From positions 1 to 64,000 of the forward strand of contig JAZUFW010000054.1 of NCBI GenBank assembly GCA_045640905.1: DNA of 64,000 nucleotides, written 5' to 3'. The notes beneath the pieces were generated by a model that was not told the DNA's origin, did not search any database, and saw nothing but the letters and a program-made list of their open reading frames with translations. Positions 24,585-34,458 of this stretch are shown piece after piece (positions within the stretch are counted from its first letter, which is position 1; each line of letters begins with the position of its first letter). Source of the stretch: JAILLW01 sp045640905 (GTDB lineage Bacteria; Bacillota; Clostridia; Lachnospirales; Lachnospiraceae). A program made the translations under genes and the position numbers.

Positions 24585-24612
24585 AAGGGAGAGCAAATGC
24601 TCTCCCTTTTCA
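24583..24612. terminator. Bidirectional terminator
   Basis: AAAAGGGAGAGC and GCTCTCCCTTTT form a 12-bp stem with an AAAT loop between the convergent 89-residue gene and serA; A and T tracts on both sides serve both strands. Confidence 0.92.
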
Positions 24613-24626
24613 TATGTGCGATAAGA

Positions 24627-25790
24627 TTATTTAACGACTCTGACTCTGATAACGCCTTCGATGTTCTTTAACTTTTCAATAATGGCATCATCTGCTTTTT
24701 CTTCGATATCAAGCATTGTATATGCATATTCGCCCTTTGACTTATTCATCATGTCGGAAATATTAATACCGATATCGCCAAAGCATGCAGTAAACTTGGT
24801 AATCATATTTGCTGTATTCTTGTGCAGAATAGCAATTCTTCCGGGCTGTTCGCATACACCCATGTCACAGTTCGGGAAGTTAACGGAATTAACGATATTT
24901 CCGTTCTTAAGGTAATTCATCATTTCCTTAACAGCCATCTTTGCGCAGTTGTCTTCTGATTCTTCGGTTGAAGCACCAAGGTGAGGAATTACGATACATC
25001 CTTCCTTACCTGCTGTTGTGGCATTCGGGAAATCGGATACATATTTTCTAACCTTGCCCTTGGCAATACCATCGAGAACAGCATTTTCATCACACAGAAG
25101 GTCACGCGCGAAATTAAGGATAATTACTCCGTCCTTCATCTTTGAAATAGCTTCTTCGTTAATCATTCCCTTTGTTGAATCAAGCAAAGGAACATGAATT
25201 GTAATGATATCACAGTTTTCGTAAATTTCATCAACATTAAGAACATGCTTTACATCACGGCTTAAGTTCCATGCAGCATCTACAGATACATAAGGATCAT
25301 ATCCGTAAACTTCCATACCCATATGCTTAGCTACGTTAGCTACCTTAACGCCGATAGCACCAAGTCCGATGATACCAAGCTTTTTGTCCTGAACTTCAGT
25401 TCCTGCAAAAGCCTTCTTTGCTTTTTCGGCACTCTTTCCGATATTTTCATCGGCCTTGTTCTCTTTGACCCATTCAATTCCGCCTACAACATCACGAGAT
25501 GCCAAAAGCATTCCGGCAATAACCAATTCCTTAACACCGTTGGCATTTGCTCCGGGGGTATTAAATACTACGATACCTTTCTTGGCACATTCGTCAAGCG
25601 GAATATTGTTAACGCCGGCACCTGCTCTTGCTACTGCGAGCAGATTTTCTGAAAGTTCCATATCATGCATTGCTGCTGAACGAACCAGAATTCCTTCTGC
25701 TGCATTAACATCTTCCGTTGCCTTAAATTCATCTGTGAATTTATCAAGACCTACTTTTGCAATAGGATTTAAGCAATAATAATTAAACAT
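24627..25790 (-). CDS. serA: D-3-phosphoglycerate dehydrogenase
   Basis: 387 residues. It oxidises 3-phosphoglycerate to 3-phosphohydroxypyruvate, the first step of serine synthesis. NAD-binding GLGAIGVKVA (about 142-151), catalytic HLGAST (about 268) and a C-terminal ACT domain (about 315-387) are seen, so feedback by serine is plausible. It lacks the extra intervening domain of long SerA forms. The ATG follows the serC stop without a gap (TAGATG). It shares the serC promoter. Confidence 0.95.
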   Translation of the reverse strand: MFNYYCLNPIAKVGLDKFTDEFKATEDVNAAEGILVRSAAMHDMELSENLLAVARAGAGVNNIPLDECAKKGIVVFNTPGANANGVKELVIAGMLLASRDVVGGIEWVKENKADENIGKSAEKAKKAFAGTEVQDKKLGIIGLGAIGVKVANVAKHMGMEVYGYDPYVSVDAAWNLSRDVKHVLNVDEIYENCDIITIHVPLLDSTKGMINEEAISKMKDGVIILNFARDLLCDENAVLDGIAKGKVRKYVSDFPNATTAGKEGCIVIPHLGASTEESEDNCAKMAVKEMMNYLKNGNIVNSVNFPNCDMGVCEQPGRIAILHKNTANMITKFTACFGDIGINISDMMNKSKGEYAYTMLDIEEKADDAIIEKLKNIEGVIRVRVVK

Positions 25791-26870
25791 CTAGTTTTCC
25801 TCCTCATATTTCTTAAGGAACTCAACCAATGCAACTACACCTTCTTTAGGCATTGCATTATAGATTGAAGCTCTTAAGCCGCCTACAGACTTATGACCCT
25901 TTAAGTTATCAAAACCGGCTGCTTTTGTAGCTGCAACAACAGCTGCATCACTTTCTGCTGATTCTGTAACAAAAGGAACGTTCATAAGTGAACGATATTC
26001 TTTCTTAACTGTTCCCTTAAACATCTTGCTGTTATCAAGGAAATCATACAATACTTGAGCCTTATCCTTATTGATTTCATCCATCTTTGAAAGGCCGCCC
26101 AAATTAAGCAGGTACTTAAATACCTTACCGCAGCAGTAAATTGCCCAACAGTTGGGAGTATTGTACATTGATCCGTTTCCTGCATGAGTATCGTATCTCA
26201 TGTATACGGGTGTCTTGGGATCTATATCTTCTCTGATTAAATCTTCTCTGATAATAACAATGGACATTCCCGCAGGTCCGATATTCTTCTGAACGCCACC
26301 GTAAATCAAACCATACTTGGAAACATCACAAGGCTTGCTTAAAAACATTGATGACTGGTCTGCTACGAGAATCTTACCTTTTGTATTGGGAAGTTCCGTA
26401 TATGTCGTTCCGTGAATTGTTTCATTTTCACAGATATAAACATAATCCGCATCATCATCAATAGGAAGATCGCTTACATCGGGAATATAGCTATAGTTCT
26501 CATCTTCGCTTGATGCAATAACATTCACTTTACCGAATTTCTTTGCTTCGGTAGCTGCTTTCTTTGACCATGCGCCGGTTACTATATAATCAAATACACC
26601 GTTTTTACAAAGATTCATAGGAATCATCGAGAACTGCAAGGTTGCTCCGCCCTGAATAAACAATACTTTGTAATTATCAGGAATATTCATCAGTTTGCGT
26701 AAATCAGCTTCAGCTTCATCAGCTATCTGTGCAAACACCTTGGATCGATGTGACATCTCCATAACACTCATTCCGCTTCCCTGATAGTCAAGAAGCTCTG
26801 CCTGGATTTCTTCAAGTACAGGTAAAGGCATCATAGCCGGTCCTGCCGAAAAGTTAAACACTCTAGCCAC
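25791..26870 (-). CDS. serC: Phosphoserine aminotransferase
   Basis: 359 residues, standard length. A PLP-dependent class V aminotransferase that makes phosphoserine from phosphohydroxypyruvate and glutamate. The PLP lysine lies in YGGVQKNIGPAG (about 190-201), and the N-terminal FNFSAGPAMMP is typical. The start codon is GTG at 26870, with AGGAGG upstream. The serB phosphatase step is not found nearby. The 133-base region upstream is very AT-rich and must hold the promoter; no clear leader structure was seen. Confidence 0.96.
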   Translation of the reverse strand: MARVFNFSAGPAMMPLPVLEEIQAELLDYQGSGMSVMEMSHRSKVFAQIADEAEADLRKLMNIPDNYKVLFIQGGATLQFSMIPMNLCKNGVFDYIVTGAWSKKAATEAKKFGKVNVIASSEDENYSYIPDVSDLPIDDDADYVYICENETIHGTTYTELPNTKGKILVADQSSMFLSKPCDVSKYGLIYGGVQKNIGPAGMSIVIIREDLIREDIDPKTPVYMRYDTHAGNGSMYNTPNCWAIYCCGKVFKYLLNLGGLSKMDEINKDKAQVLYDFLDNSKMFKGTVKKEYRSLMNVPFVTESAESDAAVVAATKAAGFDNLKGHKSVGGLRASIYNAMPKEGVVALVEFLKKYEEEN

Positions 26871-27003
26871 TTTAGTTTCCTCCTAAATCTTTCTTTTGTA
26901 TACAATAATACAATTGTTGTTATTAAGTTAGTATTTTATACTTATATATTATTTTTGTCTAGTATCACAATTACCTAATTCAGACAAAAAATACTCATTT
27001 ATA

Positions 27004-28401
27004 CTAGTAAAAAAGGATAACCGGTGTTCCTTCCTCTACCATATACCACATTTCCTTAACTTTTTCGTAAGGAGTATTGATGCATCCGTGAGAACCGTCA
27101 TATTTGTAAATCTGTCCACCGTATGATCCTCTCCATGAAGCATCATGTATTCCGTATCCTTTATAAACGCCCAGCCAAAAGCGAACAAACGACTGATAAT
27201 TCGCTCCGATCAAGACAGTATCTTTTCTATGATTATATACATAATAGGTTCCTGTAATAGTGCCACGATGAAGCGAAGTGTTTCCTGTAACAACATCCGT
27301 ATCAACTTTTAGTTCACCGTCCTCATAGTAATACATATGCTGATTGGTCAAATCAATCTCAATATATGTATCTCCTATATCATTTTTCCCTTTATAAAGA
27401 GCTTCATGCAGATATTCGGGCTCGTGAACTTCATTGCTTTTATTTTTGAAAGCCTCCAAAAAATACAGTTTTTCGGCTTCTACATCAAATTCATTTCCGT
27501 AATTTCCGCCTTCCACGGTAACGGTTCTGCCCTGCGAGGTTTGAAAGGTACGCGTCTTTCCATATGTATTAAAAGGAGCAAAGACATTGTCTACATATGT
27601 AAACAGTGCATCTTCATTTAAAACAAGTTCACCGCGGTCATCCAAAAGGAAATCACCATTCGGGTCAAAAGATATGAATTCGCAGGCATCGGATTTAAAA
27701 ACGGGAATCTCATAATCTCCAAATTTGAATTTAAAATCACAGGTTTGAAAATCATCAATCTTTTCGTAAAGCTTCAACAGTTTCATTTCCTTATCGGTAT
27801 AAGGAATATTTTTATATGCTCCCTCGGCTTCGAGATTGACATACTTGGCCATTTCGCCGAATCGTTGTGCAATCAGGCTCTTTGTGTATTCGTTATCAAG
27901 AACGTGTTCCTTATTGTTTTTAATCTGATATCCCCAAAACGTCTTTTGAATAAAAAGTTCTCTTTCGTTTTCGGGGATTTTCTCATAAAAAGGAAATGAA
28001 GCTATAATCTCATTGAGAATTTCTTCATTATAGGAAACAGTCGGAGTAACTTTGTATCTTGAATTATTTAAAAGATTCTTTCCCCATAAAAACGGGTTTT
28101 GCTTACTGTAGATTTCTATCAGTTTGTTTTTGTAATCAATGTTATAAAATACATCGTCGGAATTTATCGTATATAATCTATTGTTACCGTCTTCGATAAC
28201 AAGTCCGTCATACTTGGGAGTACGCGCAATAAGCTGTGTATTTATCTCATCGATGGATTTACCCGTACAATAAACATCATTTATGAATGTACCATAAGAA
28301 AAGCCGTCTTTATAATAAACGGCCATTCCTACGTAAAAGACTGCTGACAGTCCAACTACAATCAATAATGAAATTAACAAACCCTTAAAAAACTTCTTCA
28401 T
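27004..28401 (-). CDS. L,D-transpeptidase (YkuD) with N-terminal membrane anchor
   Basis: 465 residues. An N-terminal transmembrane segment (about 5-26) is followed by a peptidoglycan-binding-4-like region (about 50-290) and a C-terminal YkuD domain (about 335-465). The catalytic pattern is complete: GIHDASWRG, then SHGCIN with the nucleophilic Cys. It should form 3-3 cross-links in peptidoglycan or attach proteins outside the membrane. The start at 28401 (MKKFFKG) is taken because the longer frame runs into ilvB. It follows ilvB closely, probably by chance of operon layout. Confidence 0.9.
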   Translation of the reverse strand: MKKFFKGLLISLLIVVGLSAVFYVGMAVYYKDGFSYGTFINDVYCTGKSIDEINTQLIARTPKYDGLVIEDGNNRLYTINSDDVFYNIDYKNKLIEIYSKQNPFLWGKNLLNNSRYKVTPTVSYNEEILNEIIASFPFYEKIPENERELFIQKTFWGYQIKNNKEHVLDNEYTKSLIAQRFGEMAKYVNLEAEGAYKNIPYTDKEMKLLKLYEKIDDFQTCDFKFKFGDYEIPVFKSDACEFISFDPNGDFLLDDRGELVLNEDALFTYVDNVFAPFNTYGKTRTFQTSQGRTVTVEGGNYGNEFDVEAEKLYFLEAFKNKSNEVHEPEYLHEALYKGKNDIGDTYIEIDLTNQHMYYYEDGELKVDTDVVTGNTSLHRGTITGTYYVYNHRKDTVLIGANYQSFVRFWLGVYKGYGIHDASWRGSYGGQIYKYDGSHGCINTPYEKVKEMWYMVEEGTPVILFY

Positions 28402-28426
28402 TATTTCTGAAAATTTATTGAATAAT

Positions 28427-30115
28427 TTATTTACCGACGTCTCCGGCATCAAAGGCTTCAGAAATAGGAGCTCCTGCAGGTACCATGGGGAACACTTTAT
28501 CATCCTCGGGTATCACACATTCAATAAGAACGGGAGCTTTTAACTTAATAGCCTCTTTTATTGCCTTTTCAACTTCTTCTTTTTTTGTAACTCTGATGGC
28601 ATGAACACCTAAGCCTTCTGCGGTCTTACAGAAATCCACCTTATCGTTCAATACGGTCTGCGAATATCTTTTTCCGTAAAAGAGAGTCTGCCATTGACGT
28701 ACCATACCCAGTACGTGATTATTGATTACTATCTCAATAATAGGAATATTGTAACGTGAAGCAGTAGCCAGTTCGTTCATATTCATTCTGAAGCAACCGT
28801 CGCCTGCTATATTAACACATATCTTATCTTTCATGGCTACCTGGGCACCGATACAGGCTCCGAGTCCGTATCCCATTGTTCCCAAACCGCCTGATGAAAG
28901 GAATGTTCTGGGCATATTATATTTATAATACTGTGCGGCCCACATCTGATGCTGACCGACATCAGTCGTAATAATGGCTTTACCGTTTGTAACCTTATCA
29001 AGTGTTTCAATTACATAAGGGCACGACAATACCGTATCATCATAAAACAGAGGATACGTCTTCTTTAACTCCTTAATATGCTTAATCCATTCATTATGCT
29101 TTTGCTCTTTTACCTTAGCGTTAATCTTTGTAAGTACTTCTTTTAAGTCTCCGATTACGTAGGCATCTGTTTTAATATTTTTATCAATCTCGGCAGCATC
29201 GATATCAATATGCAAAACCTTGGCGGAAGTAGCAAACTTTGATGCATTTCCGATAACGCGGTCTGAAAAACGTGCACCGAGTGCTATTAAGAGGTCACAT
29301 TCCGAAACGCCGAAATTGGATGTCTTCGTTCCGTGCATTCCGATCATTCCGGTGTAATAGTCGGAATTCGGATCCATTACACCTTTGCCCATCAATGTAT
29401 CACAAACAGGAGCATCGATTTTCTTGGCGAGTTCTCTGACTTCTTTATAAGCTCCCGAAATAACTGCTCCACCACCAACATAAATAAACGGTTTTTTAGC
29501 AGACTCCATCAATGCAACAGCTGCATCGATGTCTTTATCGGTATATTTGGAAACATTTTCCTTTGCGGCAGGAACCTGAGGCTCGTAATCGCACATTGCA
29601 GCCGATACATCCTTTGTTATATCAACAAGAACAGGGCCGGGTCGTCCGTTTACAGCTATTTTGAAAGCTCTTCTTATCGTATCGGCGAGCACCTTTACAT
29701 CTTTAACAATCACACTGTGCTTTGTGATGGGCATCGTAACACCGGCGATATCAACCTCCTGGAAGGTATCTTTGCCAAGCAAAGGTAAATTTACATTACA
29801 TGTAATCGCTACCATCGGAACGGAGTCCATGTATGCCGTAGCAATACCTGTAACCAGGTTGGTAGCTCCGGGACCTGATGTTGCAAAACATACTCCGACT
29901 TTGCCGGATGCTCTGGCATAACCGTCAGCAGCATGCGAAGCTCCCTGTTCATGGCTCGTCAAAATATGATTAATAGCCGTCTTCGGATTAGCTTCATTAT
30001 ATTTGTACAAAGCATCATAGACATTTAAAATCGTACCGCCGGGATAACCGAATACGGTATCAACTCCCTGCTCTTTTAAACATTGAATTACTATATCAGA
30101 ACCGTTTATATACAT
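28427..30115 (-). CDS. ilvB: Acetolactate synthase large subunit, canonical copy
   Basis: 562 residues. It condenses two pyruvates, or pyruvate with 2-ketobutyrate. GYPGGTILNVYDAL, catalytic Glu in SHEQGASHAADGYAR, GDGCFRM...NN and the specificity Trp in MVRQWQ are all present, making this the canonical copy compared with 6169-7782. No small subunit is beside it, so it must use one of the two encoded near 5-6 kb or work alone. It lies 17 bases after ilvD in the leuB-ilvD-ilvB operon. Confidence 0.95.
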   Translation of the reverse strand: MYINGSDIVIQCLKEQGVDTVFGYPGGTILNVYDALYKYNEANPKTAINHILTSHEQGASHAADGYARASGKVGVCFATSGPGATNLVTGIATAYMDSVPMVAITCNVNLPLLGKDTFQEVDIAGVTMPITKHSVIVKDVKVLADTIRRAFKIAVNGRPGPVLVDITKDVSAAMCDYEPQVPAAKENVSKYTDKDIDAAVALMESAKKPFIYVGGGAVISGAYKEVRELAKKIDAPVCDTLMGKGVMDPNSDYYTGMIGMHGTKTSNFGVSECDLLIALGARFSDRVIGNASKFATSAKVLHIDIDAAEIDKNIKTDAYVIGDLKEVLTKINAKVKEQKHNEWIKHIKELKKTYPLFYDDTVLSCPYVIETLDKVTNGKAIITTDVGQHQMWAAQYYKYNMPRTFLSSGGLGTMGYGLGACIGAQVAMKDKICVNIAGDGCFRMNMNELATASRYNIPIIEIVINNHVLGMVRQWQTLFYGKRYSQTVLNDKVDFCKTAEGLGVHAIRVTKKEEVEKAIKEAIKLKAPVLIECVIPEDDKVFPMVPAGAPISEAFDAGDVGK

Positions 30116-30132
30116 CTTTATCCTCCGAGTTA

Positions 30133-31794
30133 CTATTTAACTAAAATTGCACCCTTGTCTCCGCTGGTAACCATCTTTTCATATCGTGCAAGATAACCTG
30201 TCGTAACTTTAGGTTCTCTGGGCTGCCATTTAGCTTTTCTTTGAGCCATTTCTTCATCGGAAACCTTAACATTCAAAGAAAGATTGGGTATATCGATTGA
30301 AATAATATCACCTTCTTCAATTAATGCAATAGGGCCGCCAACCGCAGCTTCGGGTGAAACATGTCCGATAGACGCACCTCTTGATGCTCCCGAAAAACGT
30401 CCGTCTGTAATAAGGGCAACCGATGAGCCCAACCCCATTCCTGCTATTGCTGAAGTAGGATTCAACATTTCTCTCATGCCGGGACCTCCTTTAGGTCCTT
30501 CATATCTGATTACGACTACGTCTCCGGCAACAATACGTCCGCCCTTAATAGCATCGATGGCATCTTCTTCACAGTCAAACACTCTGGCAGGGCCTTCATG
30601 TACCATCATTTCCTCACATACAGCTGAACGCTTAACAACAGAACCGTCGGGTGCAACATTTCCCTTAAGAACTGCCAAACCACCGGTCTTAGAATATGCA
30701 TTGTCAACTGTTCGAATTACTTCGGGGTTCTTATTATCACAATCCTTTATATTTTCACGAACTGTTTTACCTGTAACTGTCATACAGTTATCATTTAACA
30801 ATCCTTCATCCATCAATTCCTTCATTACGGCATAAACACCGCCGGCTTCATTAAGATCTTCCATATATGTAGGGCCTGCAGGAGCCAGATGACAAAGATT
30901 GGGGGTCTTTGCGGAAATCTCGTTTGCATATGAAATATCAAAATCAAAACCTACTTCATGTGCGATAGCAGGCAAATGAAGCATTGAATTTGTAGAGCAG
31001 CCCAAAGCCATATCAACTGTTAAAGCATTAATAATGGCATCCTTGGTCATAATATCTCTGGGCTTAATATCCTTTTTAACAAGTTCCATTACAGCCATAC
31101 CTGCATGCTTTGCAAGCTTTATCCTTTCGGAATATACAGCAGGAATTGTTCCGTTTCCTTTAAGTCCCATTCCCAAAGCTTCTGTCAGACAGTTCATTGA
31201 ATTGGCAGTATACATACCCGAACATGAACCACAGGTAGGGCATACCTTCTCTTCAAATTCTCTGACTTCTTCCTCTGTCATTGTTCCGGCCGCATAAGAG
31301 CCTACAGCTTCAAACATAGATGAAAGGGATCTCTTCTGTCCTTTCACATGGCCTGCCAACATGGGGCCGCCGGAAACGAATACCGTGGGAACATTGATTC
31401 TGGCAGCAGCCATCAAAAGACCGGGCACATTCTTATCACAGTTGGGTACCATTACGAGACCGTCAAACTGATGAGCCAGCGCCATACATTCGGTTGAATC
31501 TGCTATCAAATCTCTGGTTACCAAAGAATACTTCATTCCGATATGTCCCATTGCTATACCGTCGCAAACCGCAATAGCGGGGAATACAACGGGGACACCG
31601 CCGCTTTCGGCTACACCTAACTTAACGGCATTTACTATTTTATCCAGATTCATATGACCGGGAACGATTTCGTTATATGAGCTGACGATACCGATCATGG
31701 GCTTTTTCATTTCTTCTTCGGTAAATCCGAGAGCATTAAATAAACTTCTGTGAGGAGCCTGCTGCATTCCTACTTTTACATTATCCGATTTCAT
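30133..31794 (-). CDS. ilvD: Dihydroxy-acid dehydratase
   Basis: 553 residues, normal length. It dehydrates the dihydroxy acids to 2-keto acids for valine and isoleucine. Cluster ligands lie in VPNCDKNVPG and CPTCGSCSGMYTANSMNCL (about 192-210), and GRFSGASRG is near the substrate. The start codon is ATG at 31794, two bases after the leuB stop. Confidence 0.96.
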   Translation of the reverse strand: MKSDNVKVGMQQAPHRSLFNALGFTEEEMKKPMIGIVSSYNEIVPGHMNLDKIVNAVKLGVAESGGVPVVFPAIAVCDGIAMGHIGMKYSLVTRDLIADSTECMALAHQFDGLVMVPNCDKNVPGLLMAAARINVPTVFVSGGPMLAGHVKGQKRSLSSMFEAVGSYAAGTMTEEEVREFEEKVCPTCGSCSGMYTANSMNCLTEALGMGLKGNGTIPAVYSERIKLAKHAGMAVMELVKKDIKPRDIMTKDAIINALTVDMALGCSTNSMLHLPAIAHEVGFDFDISYANEISAKTPNLCHLAPAGPTYMEDLNEAGGVYAVMKELMDEGLLNDNCMTVTGKTVRENIKDCDNKNPEVIRTVDNAYSKTGGLAVLKGNVAPDGSVVKRSAVCEEMMVHEGPARVFDCEEDAIDAIKGGRIVAGDVVVIRYEGPKGGPGMREMLNPTSAIAGMGLGSSVALITDGRFSGASRGASIGHVSPEAAVGGPIALIEEGDIISIDIPNLSLNVKVSDEEMAQRKAKWQPREPKVTTGYLARYEKMVTSGDKGAILVK

Positions 31795-31796
31795 AA

Positions 31797-32879
31797 TTAA
31801 AGCCTTTCTGCGATTAAATCGCCCATTTCTTCACAATTTACTTTAGTTGTTCCTTCAGAATAGATATCTGTTGTTCTGTATCCTTCTTTAAGCACCTGCT
31901 TTACGGCATTTTCAATGCTAAGTGCTTCTTCATCCAAATCAAACGAATAACGAAGCATCATGGCAGCGCTCAGTATCGTTGCAATCGGGTTGGCAATGCC
32001 CAATCCGGCAATATCGGGAGCTGAACCGTGAGAAGGTTCATACAAACCGAACTTTGTTTCATTTAATGAAGCTGATGAAAGCATACCAATCGAACCGGTA
32101 ATCATTGATGCTTCATCCGACAAAATATCACCGAACATGTTCTCTGTTAAAACAACATCAAACTGCGCAGGATTCTTAACAAGCTGCATCGCACAATTGT
32201 CAACAAGCATGTGTGTCAATGTTACTTCGGGATAATCCTTTGATACTTCGTTTACAACCTCTCTCCACAATCTTGAGGAATCAAGAACATTTGCTTTATC
32301 TACAGAGATAACATTTTTGTTTCTCTTCATTGCAATTTCAAAAGCTTTGACAGCGATTCTTCTGATTTCATTTTCGTTATATGTCAACGTATCAACAGCT
32401 GTCTTTAATCCGTCAACTGTCTTTGTATAGCGTTCTCCGAAATATAAACCGCCGGTAAGTTCACGCATTATCAACATATCAAATCCCTGTTCGGCAATTT
32501 CCTTTTTTAAAGGACAGGCATCCGATAAAACATCATACAAATATGCAGGTCTTAAATTTGCAAACAAATTAAGTGCCTTTCTGATTCCCAAAAGTCCTGC
32601 TTCGGGTCTCAGATTGGGAGCCAATTTGTACCAGGGAGATTTCGTGGTATCTCCTCCGATGGATCCCATCAATACGGCATCTGCTTTCTTAGCCATTTCA
32701 ATGGTTTCATCTGTCAGCGGCTTTCCGAAAGCGTCGATAGAAGCGCCTCCCAAAAGCAATTGTGTGTAGTTAATACTGTGTCCGTACTTCTTTGCTACAG
32801 CGTCCAAAACCTTCATGGCCTGTGTCACTATTTCAGGGCCGATTCCGTCGCCTTTAATAACTGCAATATTAAGTTCCAT
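31797..32879 (-). CDS. leuB: 3-isopropylmalate dehydrogenase
   Basis: 360 residues. It oxidises and decarboxylates 3-isopropylmalate with NAD. N-terminal IAVIKGDGIGPEI and the C-terminal metal/substrate block NMFGDILSDEASMI are intact. The start at 32879 (MELNIAV) is set by GGAGG just upstream; the frame's upstream Met at 32903 falls inside a terminator. First gene of the second branched-chain cluster. Confidence 0.96.
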   Translation of the reverse strand: MELNIAVIKGDGIGPEIVTQAMKVLDAVAKKYGHSINYTQLLLGGASIDAFGKPLTDETIEMAKKADAVLMGSIGGDTTKSPWYKLAPNLRPEAGLLGIRKALNLFANLRPAYLYDVLSDACPLKKEIAEQGFDMLIMRELTGGLYFGERYTKTVDGLKTAVDTLTYNENEIRRIAVKAFEIAMKRNKNVISVDKANVLDSSRLWREVVNEVSKDYPEVTLTHMLVDNCAMQLVKNPAQFDVVLTENMFGDILSDEASMITGSIGMLSSASLNETKFGLYEPSHGSAPDIAGLGIANPIATILSAAMMLRYSFDLDEEALSIENAVKQVLKEGYRTTDIYSEGTTKVNCEEMGDLIAERL

Positions 32880-32889
32880 AACTCCTCCA

Positions 32890-32923
32890 TAAATAAAACG
32901 CATAGGCTTGAACCTATGCGTTA
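32890..32923 (-). terminator. Rho-independent terminator after yajC
   Basis: On the minus strand AACGCATAGG pairs with CCTATGCGTT around TTCAAG, followed by TTTATTT. It separates yajC from leuB, so the leuB promoter must overlap it or lie in the hairpin's foot. Confidence 0.85.
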
Positions 32924-32928
32924 ATTAA

Positions 32929-33252
32929 TTACTCTGTATCGGCCTTTTCAACCATGGATATAGCTGTTTTCTGCATAGGAATGCGGCAATTCTTGTTATT
33001 ACCAAATTCAACGATAACCGTATCGTCGGTAATATCAATTACTATTCCGTAAAAGCCGCTGGTAGTCAAAACACAATCTCCCACTTCCAGAGCCTGTATC
33101 ATTGACTGAATTTTCTTTTGTTCCTTCTTTTGAGGACGAATCATCAAAAAATATAGAATCAAAACAAAAAATGCTATATATCCGACCAAAAGCAGAATTG
33201 ATGCACCTGAGCCTCCCTGAGGTGCTGCTGCAGATAAAATTACGCTTTTCAT
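32929..33252 (-). CDS. yajC: Preprotein translocase accessory subunit YajC
   Basis: 107 residues. One N-terminal transmembrane segment (about 20-42) is followed by LMIRPQKKEQKK, the usual positive patch, then a small cytosolic beta domain (EVGDCVLTTSGFYGIVIDI). It assists SecDF in protein export. AAAGGAG precedes the ATG. It lies 72 bases after tgt, the classical tgt-yajC pair, but secD and secF do not follow. Confidence 0.94.
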   Translation of the reverse strand: MKSVILSAAAPQGGSGASILLLVGYIAFFVLILYFLMIRPQKKEQKKIQSMIQALEVGDCVLTTSGFYGIVIDITDDTVIVEFGNNKNCRIPMQKTAISMVEKADTE

Positions 33253-33324
33253 ATGAATCTCCTTTCGTGTATTAAAGCACTAAAACTTATAATACACAAA
33301 ACATATAATAAAAACAAGAAAAAT

Positions 33325-34458
33325 TTATTCCTTTACCGTACCCATTCGATAAAGTTTTTCTTCTTTATAACTCTTAAAGTTTCCTTCGTCGAGACTTTGT
33401 CGTATCTCTTCCATCATGGTGTTATAAAAATACAGGTTATGCAAAACGCAAAGTCTCATTCCCAGCATTTCTTTGGCTTTAAGCAAATGCCTGATGTAAG
33501 CTCTCGAATATGATCGGCATGTCGGGCAATTACAACCTTCCTCAATGGGACGCATATCCTTTTCATATTTATTGTTGAACAAATTGAGTTTTCCGAAATT
33601 CGTATATACGTGACCGTGCCGACCGTTTCTCGAAGGATATACACAGTCAAAGAAATCTATTCCTCTGTCAACACCTTCAAGAATATTGGCGGGAGTACCG
33701 ACTCCCATCAGATATACGGGCTTATTCTTCGGGAGATGCGGAACCGTACTTTCAATGATACGATACATTTCTTCATGGGTTTCGCCTACAGCCAGTCCGC
33801 CGATAGCATATCCGTCCAAGTCAAGTTCCGATATTCTCTTTGCATGTTCAATTCGGATATCATCAAAAACCGCACCCTGGTTGATTCCGAAAAGCATTTG
33901 CTTCTTATTTATTGTAGTAGGCAGTGAATTCAGCCTGTTCATTTCATCCTTGCATCGAACAAGCCATCTGGTCGTCCTGTCTACGGAATCAATGACATAT
34001 TTCCTGTCAGCCTTTGATGAAGGACATTCATCGAAAGCCATCGCAATTGTCGAAGCCAGATTTGACTGGATTTGCATACTTTCTTCAGGTCCCATGAATA
34101 TCTTTCTGCCGTCTACATGGGAATTAAAAAAGACACCCTCTTCTTTAATTTTGCGAAGCTTGGCAAGTGAAAAAACCTGAAAGCCGCCCGAATCCGTCAA
34201 AATCGGTCTGTCCCAGTTCATAAACTTATGCAAGCCCCCGATTTCATGGATTACATCATCCCCCGGTCTGACATGCAAATGATATGTATTGGACAACTCA
34301 ACCTGACATTTTATTTCTTTCAAATCCATTGTGGATACGGCACCTTTAATGGCTGCCACCGTTCCCACATTCATAAAAACAGGTGTTTGAATTGTTCCGT
34401 GAACAGTTTCAAAGCACCCTCTTTTGGCATTTCCTTCTTTTTTTAATACAGTAAACAT
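33325..34458 (-). CDS. tgt: Queuine/preQ1 tRNA-ribosyltransferase
   Basis: 377 residues. It exchanges guanine 34 for preQ1 in tRNAs with GUN anticodons. Catalytic Asp in LTDSGGFQVFSL (about 91) and the nucleophile in FFDCVYPSRNGRHG (about 267) are intact; the zinc site is CNCPTCRSYSRAYIRHL. The ATG follows the VanY-type stop directly (TAAATG). No preQ1 synthesis gene is nearby. Confidence 0.96.
   Translation of the reverse strand: MFTVLKKEGNAKRGCFETVHGTIQTPVFMNVGTVAAIKGAVSTMDLKEIKCQVELSNTYHLHVRPGDDVIHEIGGLHKFMNWDRPILTDSGGFQVFSLAKLRKIKEEGVFFNSHVDGRKIFMGPEESMQIQSNLASTIAMAFDECPSSKADRKYVIDSVDRTTRWLVRCKDEMNRLNSLPTTINKKQMLFGINQGAVFDDIRIEHAKRISELDLDGYAIGGLAVGETHEEMYRIIESTVPHLPKNKPVYLMGVGTPANILEGVDRGIDFFDCVYPSRNGRHGHVYTNFGKLNLFNNKYEKDMRPIEEGCNCPTCRSYSRAYIRHLLKAKEMLGMRLCVLHNLYFYNTMMEEIRQSLDEGNFKSYKEEKLYRMGTVKE

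Noticed and set aside
26871..27003. Riboswitch or T-box upstream of serC
   Set aside because: The 133 bases are very AT-rich, with no stable stem and no T-box consensus.
29333..29788. 151-residue plus-strand frame opposite ilvB
   Set aside because: Antisense shadow; no ribosome site, Cys/His-rich random composition.
30284..30835. 183-residue frame opposite ilvD
   Set aside because: Antisense shadow of a highly conserved gene, with no family signature.
32880..32903. Longer leuB start at 32903
   Set aside because: It lies within the yajC terminator hairpin, whereas GGAGG precedes the ATG at 32879.
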